Assembly (NCBI GenBank): GCA_021292165.1
Contig: CM037877.1
Span: 131,744,274-131,808,273, forward strand
DNA length: 64,000 nt
Origin: Shinisaurus crocodilurus
Taxonomy: Eukaryota; Chordata; Lepidosauria; Squamata; Shinisauridae
Reading direction: 5' to 3'
A program made the translations under genes and the position numbers. Position 1 is the stretch's first letter. Each line of letters starts with the position of its first letter. The notes beneath the pieces were generated by a model. It ran no database searches and was not told where the DNA came from. It worked only from the letters and a program-made list of their open reading frames with translations. Of the stretch, positions 55,971 through 64,000 are shown piece after piece.

Positions 55971-57314
55971 TTGGGAGAATGGGGGGATAGTGGGGGAATA
56001 GAAGAAATCTCACTGTCACCCGCCCTGTCCAAGGCTCAGCGGGAGCAAATGAAGCGGGTGCTGGATGAATTTGAGACCATGTTCTCAGACCATCCCGGGC
56101 GGACCCCACTCATCCAGCACACCATTCAAACGGGTGACAGCCCCCCTCTGCAATCTCTGCCATACCGGGCGGTGGGACCCCATGCTCAGGTCATTGCTGA
56201 AGAGGTCAAAGCCATGTTAGACCTAGGGGTGATCGTCCCTAGTTCTAGCCCATGGTCCTCCCCGATTGTCCTGGTGGCCAAAAAAGATGGGGGGGTGCGG
56301 TTCTGTGTGGACTATCAGAAAATCAACAAAGTGACCGTCCCTGACCCCTACCCCATCCCCAACATAGATGTCTTGCTAGAGAAACTAGGGAGGGCCAAGT
56401 ACATTACCACCCTAGACCTCACCAAGGGCTACTGGCAAGTTCCGCTGGACGCGGATGCTGCTCTCAAGTCTGCCTTTGTCACACACCTGGGTTTATTCCA
56501 GTTCACCACTCTTCCCTTCAGAGTCCGGAATGGTCCGGCAACCTTTCAGAGGCTGGTGAATGGAATGCTGAACGGGTTGGGAGAATTTGCCTGTGCCTAT
56601 CTAGACGACATAGCTATCTTTAGCTCCACTTGGGAGCAGCATCTGCAGCATGTCCAGCGGGTCTTCCAGCGGATCCGAGACGCTGGGTTGACAGTGAAAG
56701 CAAAGAAGTGCCAGGTGGGGCTAGAAGAAGTTAAGTACCTTAGACATCGCGTCGGAGGGGGGAGCATCAAACCCTTAGAAGCTAAAATCGAGTCGGTTCA
56801 AAAATGGCCCCAACCCGCAACCAAAAAACAAGTGCAGGCTTTTCTGGGACTTGCAGAGTACTATCAGAAGTTTGTGCCACACTTCAGTCAGCTAGCAGCC
56901 CCTCTGACTGATCTTTGTAAGAAGCGCCAACCGAACAGGGTCCAGTGGACCGCGGCTTGCCAGACCGCTTTCGATAGGTTAAAAGCCTGCCTCACGGCAG
57001 CTCCCATTCTGCAAGCCCCAGACTTCGAATCCCCCTTCGTTCTACAGACAGATGCCTCTGAGGCCGGGATGGGGGCGGTGTTGTTACAAGAGAAGGTGAG
57101 AGAAGGGCTGCGCCCCGTTGCATACCTGAGCAAGAAGCTCCTGCCCAGAGAACGTAGTCTTGCCACCATTGAGAAAGAGTGCCTGGCCGTGGTGTGGGCC
57201 ATCACCAAGTTGCGCCCCTACCTCTGGGGGAGATGGTTCCGCCTGCAGACTGACCATTCCCCCCTGTGCTGGTTAGATGGAGTCAAGGGCAACAACCAAA
57301 AACTCCTACAGTAG
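55971..57314 (+). CDS. Gypsy reverse transcriptase-RNase H, cut short by a stop codon
   Basis: RT motifs in order: LDLGVIVPSSSPWSSPIVLV, KKDGGVRFCVDYQKINKVTV, ITTLDLTKGYWQVPL, FTTLPFRVRNGPATFQRL, catalytic YLDD at 56598-56609 (FACAYLDDIAIFS), then the connection FLGLAEYYQKFVPHFSQLA. The RNase H has LQTDASEAGMGAVLL, ATIEKECLAVVWA and LQTDHSPLCWL, so its acidic residues are present. A TAG at 57312-57314 interrupts the frame; a further ~34 codons (DFDFEIEHIKGKDNVLADAL) continue in the same frame to about 57415. The first Met is only a convenient start: pol is normally expressed with gag. No integrase follows. Confidence 0.92.
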   Translation: MGEWGDSGGIEEISLSPALSKAQREQMKRVLDEFETMFSDHPGRTPLIQHTIQTGDSPPLQSLPYRAVGPHAQVIAEEVKAMLDLGVIVPSSSPWSSPIVLVAKKDGGVRFCVDYQKINKVTVPDPYPIPNIDVLLEKLGRAKYITTLDLTKGYWQVPLDADAALKSAFVTHLGLFQFTTLPFRVRNGPATFQRLVNGMLNGLGEFACAYLDDIAIFSSTWEQHLQHVQRVFQRIRDAGLTVKAKKCQVGLEEVKYLRHRVGGGSIKPLEAKIESVQKWPQPATKKQVQAFLGLAEYYQKFVPHFSQLAAPLTDLCKKRQPNRVQWTAACQTAFDRLKACLTAAPILQAPDFESPFVLQTDASEAGMGAVLLQEKVREGLRPVAYLSKKLLPRERSLATIEKECLAVVWAITKLRPYLWGRWFRLQTDHSPLCWLDGVKGNNQKLLQ

Positions 57315-57462
57315 AGTCTGGCGTTGCAAGACTTTGACTTCGAAATTGAGCACATCAAGGGTAAGGACAATGTCTTGGCTGATGCACTCTCCCGCGCTTT
57401 CTCAGGTGATGGGCAAGTCGATAAGAAATTGGGGTGTGGGACCCCAATGCCATCTTTTCCCC

Positions 57463-57473
57463 GGGGGGGGAGA
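57463..57473 (+). other. Polypurine tract
   Basis: GGGGGGGGAGA ends exactly at the start of the 3' LTR and would prime plus-strand synthesis. Confidence 0.85.
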
Positions 57474-58683
57474 TGTGGAGAAAGCCAACCTAAAACCCCT
57501 TTCTGACACACACACACACTCACCAAGGAGGGGGGAAGGAGACCCAGGGGGGGGAGACAGCCAGTCTCCACAGAGACCAAAGGGGACAAACAACATCTGC
57601 ATAGAATCACCCCAGGGGGGAAGGCAGGAAGCATCCCCAGGTTCGTCAGTGCTCTCGTATATCAGCCCCATCTACATAAGACTTGAATGCCTTGCCAGAG
57701 CAGACACTTCGGCACCCATAAGAAAGGACCATTCAATACCACAAGATGGGACCATTAAGCAAGTGGCTTCAAAGGGACCCCACCCCACAGGGGGAAGGTG
57801 GCAACCCACCTGATTGGCCACCCACCTGAGGAGGGTGGCAACCCACCTGATTGGCCGCCCACCTGAGGAGGGTGGCAACCCACCTGATTGGCCACCCACC
57901 TGAGGGGGGTGGCAACCCACCTGATTGGCCGCCCACCTGAGGAGGGTGGCAACCCACCTGATTGGCCACCCACCTGATTGCAGAGGGAGGGGCTACCTGA
58001 AACCCAAGGTATAAAACACCTTGGGAACTGAGTTGTTGGACCTGATCAGCAATCTTGCCCCATGCTTGGGGTAAGAGAACGAAGGGATCGGCAACCCCGG
58101 GTAGCAGCACCCGGCGTGCTCCAGCTAGCTGAAATCACTGGCCGCTTGGGTTGACCGGATCCCCGGGAAACCAAGCTGAAATCACTGGCCGCTTGGGTTG
58201 ACCGGACCCCCGGGAAACCAAGCTGAAATCACTCACAAGCCGCTTGGGTAGACCGGACCTCCGCCGGGAACCCAGCTAGCTGCTTGGGTAGACCGGACCT
58301 CCGCCGGGAACCCAGCTAGCCGCTTGGGTAGACCGGACCTCCGCCGGGAACCCAGCTAGCAGCATGCGGTTGACCGGGCCTCTGCTGGAGCTCGAGCTGA
58401 ACTAACTAGCTGAGAGCCCTGAAATCACGGTGTCCTTGAGACCTCTTGCTTGCTACTTTGTACCGTACTGATAAGCTGTATTGCTGGCGTGTGTCTGGGT
58501 TGGTGAAGGTAATTTTGTAAATAAACTTGTTTTATAAAAGATACTTTTGTGGCTATAAGTTATCCCTTTGTTCTGGGCTAAGGGTGATAGTCGCTGGGGG
58601 ACCTCAGAGAAGGCCCGCCCCCAGGACTCGCTACCCCCTTAGCATTGAACCCGCGCAGAAGACCAGGTTGTCGGTCTTCCACT
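57474..58683 (+). repeat. 3' LTR (1210 bp)
   Basis: Same start (TGTGGAGAAAGCC) and end (GGTCTTCCACT) as the 5' LTR, followed by AGAAC. It has five instead of eight 37-bp units (57798-57980), lacks a few bases after the TATA box, and has one additional ~47-bp unit in the second array (about 58130-58200). Other differences are rare single bases. Confidence 0.93.
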
Positions 58684-59217
58684 AGAACCAAGAGATTTTA
58701 GCAAGTGTGTCAGGAGAGAGCTGAGGGGGTCACCTTGAAGCGTGGACTGCTCAAACCCTTTCCACCTCCGCCGCTGGGGCTACAGCTGGAACCTCATCAC
58801 AGCAGACAGGTAGTAGCCGGGACTTTGCTTTTCTATCCTTCTAGACGGGGATCTCTCCCCCCGCCCCCCCGCTTTTCTGTTCAGGCTTGTCAGGGCAAAA
58901 GGGACTCTTTCTCTTCTCCAGAATACAGGGTGTGTTTGAACCATAGCGTAAGGATATTTTGCTGCCTGACATCACTAGGTTTGCTTTACCAACAAGTAAG
59001 ACGCTGTACCTTCTCTGTATTTCTTCTTCAATAAAACCACCCTTTTGTTTCTAGAGTCTATGTGTGTGTGTGTGTAGGTTTGTTTAAGTGTAAAAGGAGC
59101 AAAGCGCACACTTTCCCCCCAGCAGCGCAGGGTCTACCCCAGCCAAAGATCCTAAACCTTTCGTAAGAGTGGGGTTAGAGGGAATCTAGCGCCCAGAATT
59201 ATCTGTCGTAACAAGTG

Positions 59218-60728
59218 TATGAGAGATTTCCCCTCCACCATAAACAAAAATATTAACTTATTTGTAACAACGAAAAAATCCTTAACAAATTACTGATTGA
59301 AAAGCAACCGGGAACCCAGCTGATGAGAAAGGAGGTTTCTTGTCCCTGAGAAATGGGACCAGACCAGAGGTTGTTGGAGGAGTGAAGGAGCAGTGAGAAT
59401 GCAGACAGCCTCCAGGCCCTGCACCATGACATATCCCACATACAGCCGGGAGGAAGAAAATATAATCTTGCTGATCTGGTCAGGGATAGTGGGAGGAGGT
59501 CAGATCCTGTGATAGACACTGCACTGAGCAGCCTGGTTGGTAACAGTAGACATGAGAAGGATCTTGACCCACTGATGGATGGGAGATTCCTTTGCTGACT
59601 CTCTGAATCACCACTTAACTCTGACAAGCCTGTGGTTTCTGTAAGATGAGCTAACACCACACTGGATATTGTGCTATGCCAGATATTTGGCTCTCATGCT
59701 GCCTAGAAGATGCAGAAAACAAAATCCACCATATGGTGAAGCTAATTGCAAACACTTGCTGCCGTTACCAAGAGCCCTATTTTTCAAAGGCCTATTGAGA
59801 TCCAGCAACAACAGCAGTGAGAGCATCAAACCAAACGTGCATGTTCTTTTCATGCAGCCAGGGCCTTGCAACACTGGAGACAAAGATCAGCACTCCAAAC
59901 AGTGCATCCGGTTAAAGGTTAAAGTGCATTCCTTCCCACTCCCTTACCCCATAGATAAGTGCAGAATCTCCATATTAACAATGCACAAATTACATGACGA
60001 TGAGATGAGGAGTCAAATGGACCACAGAGACAGCCTGTCCACAAACAGGCCAGAGACCACAGGCCATGACCAAACCTAATATAAAGGTTTCTCAAGCAAC
60101 TGAGATTTGTTGTTAATTTGGCTTCCTTAACTGGCTTTCCTTTGCACAGAGCATTACTTATGAAGCCATCACAGCAAAGATGGCACTGAAAGAATAGATG
60201 GGATTTGCAGAACTGGCTCTCACAATGCACAACATTTTTCTGACATGACGGACTAGAAGAGAGGGTGATTGGCAGGGACTTCTAGATTGTTGTCTGTTAC
60301 CATGATACTCATGTACATTTGAATAATGATCCATAATCCTTTCGCACAGGCCATGGAGAGACAAGGATTCTGTGATAAATACTGGATAGACAAAACTGGA
60401 GGGGGGGGAGGAAACGCCTTTCCCCACAATCTCCATATCCCATAGCTTTAGTTGCGATAAACATGTATAATGCACTTTTTGAATTTAAAAGAAGGGGGAA
60501 AGGGGGGAGGGAGGAAAGGAGGGGGGGAGGCAGAGACAAACCATTTTCTGACAAAAATTAGGATGCTTAGAGGGTGGGGATTTTCCACAGAACAGAGATC
60601 TCAAAAGTGTGGCAGTCCAGGCTGAAACAGGGACAGTTTGTGTGTAAGCCTATCCTATGGGCTCAGGGCAGCTTATAGCAATTTCATCTGAATCCATCAC
60701 TATCCCCAAAGAGCTCACAATCTAAGTA
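59218..60728. other. Non-coding, nothing firmly recognised
   Basis: A 135-codon minus-strand frame (59253-59660) is Ser/Leu-rich without a recognisable domain and is not called. G-rich tracts occur at about 60400 and 60490-60535. Confidence 0.45.
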
Positions 60729-60987
60729 CAGTAATACCTTGGATTGAGAGCATAATTCGTTCTGGAAATGTGCTTGTAATCCAAAACACTCTTATATCAA
60801 AGCGAGTCTCTGGCGGGCGTGAGCAGGGCCGATTTCGGACCGCTATGCCCGCTCGAGGCGAGCAGTTACATCCCTACAGTTGTCTTGCAAGACGTTGCTT
60901 GTTTATCAAGTCAAAATTTTTAAAAAATTTTTGCTTGTCTTGCAAAATGCTCTCAGACCAAGTTACTTGCAATCCAAGGTATTACTG
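60729..60987. mobile_element. Tigger-like MITE with GC-rich core
   Basis: Ends CAGTAATACCTTGGATTGAG / AATCCAAGGTATTACTG, flanked by TA (60727-60728, 60988-60989). The core TCTCTGGCGGGCGTGAGCAGG ... GCAGTTACATCCCTA matches the 51996 copy. Confidence 0.88.
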
Positions 60988-61295
60988 TATTCAGTTTGAA
61001 ATGAATGCCTTAAGGAAACAAAGAAGGGCAAACTAAAAATAATGCCATCCACTCCTTAATATTTCTTCATGTTGTTACTCCCCTATTCCAAAATAAGTCT
61101 TTCTTTTAGAAAGTATTTAGTTGTTAAATGATCTGTTTATGAAAGAGAGAGCGGCCCAATCTAGCTCACAGCGTAGCCACATGAGGTGGAGATAGCAATG
61201 GTGACAGTTTGCCTCAGTTGTTCCTTCCTCCCTTGTTTGTTTTTAACTGTATTTTTGTGTGATGCAGTCTGCTTTGAACTATGGGGGAAATGGTA

Positions 61296-61493
61296 TAATC
61301 CGGGTTCAAGTCCCCACTCGGCCATGAAGCTCACTGGGTGACTTTGGGCCAGTCACTGACTCTCTCAGCCTAACCTACCTCACAGGGTTGTTATGAGGAT
61401 AAAATGGAGAGGAGGAGGATTCTGTAAGCCGCCTTGAGTTCCTTGCAGGAAATAAGGCGGGATATAAATATAATAAATAAATAAATAAAATAT
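61296..61493 (+). mobile_element. Sauria SINE, 5'-truncated
   Basis: Starts at ATAATCCGGGTTCAAGTCCCC (B box GGTTCAAGTCC), lacks the A-box head, and ends GGCGGGATATAAATATAATA with (AATA)n. Confidence 0.88.
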
Positions 61494-61862
61494 TGGGATA
61501 AATAAAAAGTCCTTCTGTTCACAAGACAGTTGATTCAAGTGGCCTCTGTGAGGGGAGGAAAGACATGGCTCTGCCTGATTAACCAAGCCACAGCTAATGG
61601 AGATGGTGGCAGTTTACCTCTAGCATTCTACTGGGAAAATGTCAGGCAAACTGACAGGGAAAAATAGAAATTCATAAAAAAAATATCCATAAAAAGTACT
61701 TGATTACAAGATCATGGTCACACTAGAAAGAGCTCTGGAACATGAGGCCTAAGCTCCAAAATGGTGGTGAGGGTTTTTAGCTCTGCCGTAGTGTGTTTGG
61801 GTTGTGTGCTGTGATGGGACCAGGGAGAGGGTTCTCAGCCTATACAGGCATGGTACGTATTT

Positions 61863-62298
61863 ATTGCATAGAATCATAGAAAAGTAGAGTTGGAAGGGAC
61901 CTACAAGGCCATCGAGTCCAACCCCCTGAGCAATGCAGGAATCCAAGTCAAAGCATCCCTGACAGATGGCTGTCCAGCTGCACCTTGAATGCCTCCAGAG
62001 TGGGAGAGCCCACCACCTCCCTAGGTAGTTGGTTCCATGGTCTTATTGCTCTAACAGTCAGGAAATTTTTCCTGATGTCCAGGCGGAATCTGGCTTCCTG
62101 TAGCTTGAGCCCATTATTCCGTGTCCTGCAATCTGGAATGATCGAGAAGAGATCCTGGCCCTCCTCTGTCTGTGTGGCAACCTTTCAAGTACTTGGAGTG
62201 CTATCATATCTCCCCTCAGTCTTCTCTTTTGATGGCTAAACATGCCAAGTTCTTTCAGTCTCTCCTAAGGCTTTGTTTCCAGTCCCTTTATCATCTTT
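61863..62298 (-). mobile_element. CR1 LINE 3' end, first part
   Basis: Reverse-oriented CR1 tail from GCATAGAATCATAGAAAAGT through the ORF2 C-terminal region to TCCAGTCCCTTTATCATC. It continues at 62493-62600 (TTGCCCTCCTCTGAACCCTC to CAAGATGGGGCCTAACCAG) after a nested insertion. Confidence 0.9.
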
Positions 62299-62492
62299 AT
62301 CATATCACAATGGAATCAACTACCTAGGGAAGTGGTGGGCTCTCCCAATCTGGAGGCATTCAAGGTGCAGCTGGAGTCTGGACAGCCATCTGTCAGGGAT
62401 GCTTTGACCTGGATTCCTGCATTGAGCAGGGGGTTGGACTCGATGGCCTTGTAGGCCCCTTCCAACTCTACTTTTCTATGATTCTATGATTC
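62299..62492 (+). mobile_element. CR1 LINE 3' end nested in the previous copy
   Basis: Plus-oriented CR1 tail: GAATCAACTACCTAGGGAAG, GGTGCAGCTGGAGTCTGG, AGGGGGTTGGACTCGATGGC, then the ATTCTATGATTCT terminal repeat. It is flanked by TCTTT on both sides. With the host copy it forms an inverted repeat of about 180 bases. Confidence 0.88.
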
Positions 62493-62600
62493 TTTGTTGC
62501 CCTCCTCTGAACCCTCTCCAATCTGTCTACATCCTTCTTAAAGTGTGGTGCCCAGAACTGAACACAGTACTCAAGATGGGGCCTAACCAGTGCTTTGTTT
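62493..62600 (-). mobile_element. CR1 LINE 3' end, second part
   Basis: TTGCCCTCCTCTGAACCCTC, GTGGTGCCCAGAACTGAACAC and CAAGATGGGGCCTAACCAG continue the minus-strand CR1 begun at 61863. Confidence 0.85.
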
Positions 62601-62814
62601 GTTTACTTATTTACTTGCTAAATTTGTAACCACTTTTCATCCAAAAAGGTTTTCAAGGAGGTTTGAAAAATAAACTAAAACCAAAATAAAAGGTCTGGAG
62701 ACATCAGGGGAAAAGAGGAGGTCAGAGGATGTCAACTGGCCTGTCAGATGAAAAGTCTGTCTGTGCTTGGTGACTCGGGAGTGAAGCCTGATAGGCTTTG
62801 GGGTGGAGGTATTT

Positions 62815-63260
62815 AATGATGGATTGATTTGATTTGTACCTCACCTTTCTATCAAGAAAATGGAACTCAAGCAAGGTAGCTAACAATCATAGATAAATAA
62901 AAACTTGATTAAAACAGTAACAACACAAATACATTAAAAACACAATTAAAAACACAGCAACAACAGAATAAAAACAGCACCCAACCCAACAGACCTGCTT
63001 ACTTGCCAAAGGCCTGCTTGAATAAAAATGTATTTGCCTGCCTGCGGAAGGACAACAGAGAGGGAGCCAACCTACCCTCCCTTGGCAGGGAGTTCCACAG
63101 CCTGGGGGTAGCCACCGAGAAGGCCCTCTCTTGTGCCACCATCAAACGTGCCTCTGAAGGTGGCAATACTGAAAGAAGGGCCAGAGATCTTAAAACCCAG
63201 GCAGGCTCATATAGGAGAAGGTCTGAAGGTGGTCTTTCAGGCAGCCTAGTCCCAAGTTGT
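62815..63260 (-). mobile_element. L2-like LINE 3' part
   Basis: Reverse-oriented tail with TTTGTACCTCACCTTTCTAT, A-rich CAATTAAAAACACAGC runs, then GGCAGGGAGTTCCACAGCC and GAGAAGGCCCTCTCTTGTGCC, blocks typical of squamate L2-type elements (compare GGGAGGCTAGAGTGGCACC-like text at 15350). No intact coding frame. Confidence 0.6.
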
Positions 63261-63479
63261 AATTGCAGATCACATCAAGTCGAAAACAGGCTGATTTCTA
63301 CTCCTTAATTCTGTTCCCTGAGTTTTTACTCCTCCCCTAGAGATCCTGAGAAAACCATGAGATTTCTGGTCAGACCCTGACGCTCTCACGTTGCCCACCC
63401 AAGGTGTGGACCCGGAAGTGGAGTTAGCCATATTTTTTTTCAAGGAGTGGGGGAAATGAGGTGTTATGTGTGTCTCCCA

Positions 63480-64000
63480 AACTGGCGGGGAAGAGAGATA
63501 TCTACCATTTGTTGTTTTGTGGCGGGCACAGGGCAAGAAAAGCTTCCCCCCCCCCTTTAAAAAAACCTTGCCCCTTTGCACGTTTGCTCCTCCGCGCACA
63601 GCTGATTAACCAAAACAGGAAAAATAAACACCTTTCTCTTAAAGCCCCCCCCAAAAAAATCCCCAAGGAGGTGTAAATTGGCCAAAAAGCATGTCTACTC
63701 AGAAGAAAACCACATTCTCTTCACTGGCCTCGCTCCCAGGTAAATCACATTGATTTCAGTGGAGCTTCTGCTTGGGAAGCTTATAATGGGGGGGCTGCTT
63801 TTTGGAAATTGGAGGGGAAGGGGCTCATCCTGCTGGCTTCAGTGCATGGGACAATGGCGGAGGATGGTCTCTTCCCTTCTCCTTCTGTTTTGTGAGTGGG
63901 CAAGGGGCAGGAAAAGGTTTTCCCCCTATTTTAAAAATCTCGCTCCTTTGCCGGCGTAGCTAATTAACCAAAAAAGAAACAAAAAAAACCCTTTCTCTTA
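63480..64000. repeat. Imperfect tandem duplication at the window end
   Basis: The block TTGTTTTGTGGCGGGCACAGGG...GCTGATTAACCAAAACAGG...CACCTTTCTCTTA (about 63508-63645) recurs as TTTTGTGAGTGGGCAAGGGG...GCTAATTAACCAAAAAAG...ACCCTTTCTCTTA (about 63880-64000). Between them is a piece like the GTAAATCACATTGATTTCAGTGG foldback family. The second copy runs off the window. Confidence 0.6.

Larger units (their letters stand above)
52790..58683 (+). mobile_element. Ty3/gypsy LTR retrotransposon, Gmr1-like, lacking integrase
   Basis: A 5.9-kb insertion with two LTRs, a 5-bp duplication AGAAC (52785-52789 and 58684-58688), a primer-binding site, gag, a protease remnant, RT-RNase H and a polypurine tract. 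No integrase motifs (HHCC finger, DDE core) lie between protease and RT (about 200 bases) or between RNase H and the 3' LTR (about 60 bases). The gag SCAN-like region recalls Gmr1-type elements, known for an integrase placed before RT. The LTRs agree closely apart from tandem-repeat number, so insertion was recent. Confidence 0.93.
52285..59213 (+). mobile_element. Candidate solo LTR (about 1.03 kb) split by a gypsy element
   Basis: Begins TGTTAAGATG and ends TCTGTCGTAACA, with AGTG on both sides (52281-52284, 59214-59217). When the gypsy insertion (52790-58683 plus one copy of AGAAC) is removed, a TATAAG box at the junction and AATAAA near 59031 fall in LTR order. No flanking internal region or partner LTR was seen, so this is a solo LTR, perhaps of an endogenous retrovirus with 4-bp target duplications. 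The limits are tentative. Confidence 0.5.

Noticed and set aside
59253..59660. A 135-codon minus-strand frame as a gene
   Set aside because: Low-complexity Ser/Leu content, no domain, no splice or promoter context.
48209..64000. LIM1 and start-codon exons of LMX1A
   Set aside because: Searched by eye for the LIM1 Cys/His pattern and CKYDYEK-like end on the minus strand. None was found; they are presumably beyond the window.

Overview
This is a piece of vertebrate nuclear DNA, most likely from a lizard or other squamate reptile. The evidence is six or more tRNA-derived SINEs of the Sauria SINE type (A box, B box, a 3' end with TATAAATATAATAAATAAA), many CR1 and L2 LINE fragments, palindromic hAT and Tigger-like MITEs, a 5S-rRNA-headed SINE, and spliced exons of a conserved developmental gene. 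Nothing prokaryotic is present. The species cannot be named from the sequence.

The only host gene I can support is LMX1A, a LIM-homeodomain transcription factor, on the minus strand. Six coding exons lie between 48208 (5') and 26081 (stop): the LIM2 exon, linker plus first half of the homeodomain, second half of the homeodomain, a short poly-Q exon, and two C-terminal exons. All have GT/AG splice borders and compatible phases. The 5' exons (start codon, LIM1) were not found and presumably lie beyond 64000. The exon with the first half of the homeodomain (34620-34788) carries a net one-base frame defect between its acidic linker and the homeodomain.

Layout. 1-25.6 kb: intergenic DNA downstream of LMX1A, mostly old CR1, L2, SINE and MITE copies. 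25.6-48.2 kb: the LMX1A 3' half. Its introns hold a degenerate L2, nested MITEs, a CpG-rich hAT element, Sauria SINEs, two tail-to-tail copies of one APE-type LINE (39.8-41.4 and 42.26-45.0 kb), and an L1-like element without ORF2 (46.05-47.84 kb). 48.2-52.2 kb: further LMX1A intron or 5' flank with SINE, CR1 and a 5S-derived SINE. 52.3-59.2 kb: a candidate solo LTR split by a complete Ty3/gypsy element (52790-58683) with two LTRs, a tRNA-Leu-type primer site, a SCAN-like gag, a damaged protease and RT-RNase H, but no integrase on either side of RT. 59.2-64 kb: CR1, SINE and Tigger-like copies.

No undescribed enzymatic or defence system was found. The most informative novelties are structural: the integrase-less gypsy element with length-variable minisatellites in its LTRs, a LINE copy with a 5' inversion flanked by a target-site duplication, an L1-like element lacking ORF2, a 5S-head/CR1-tail SINE, and Tigger-like MITEs sharing a GC-rich insert that ends like a hAT terminus.
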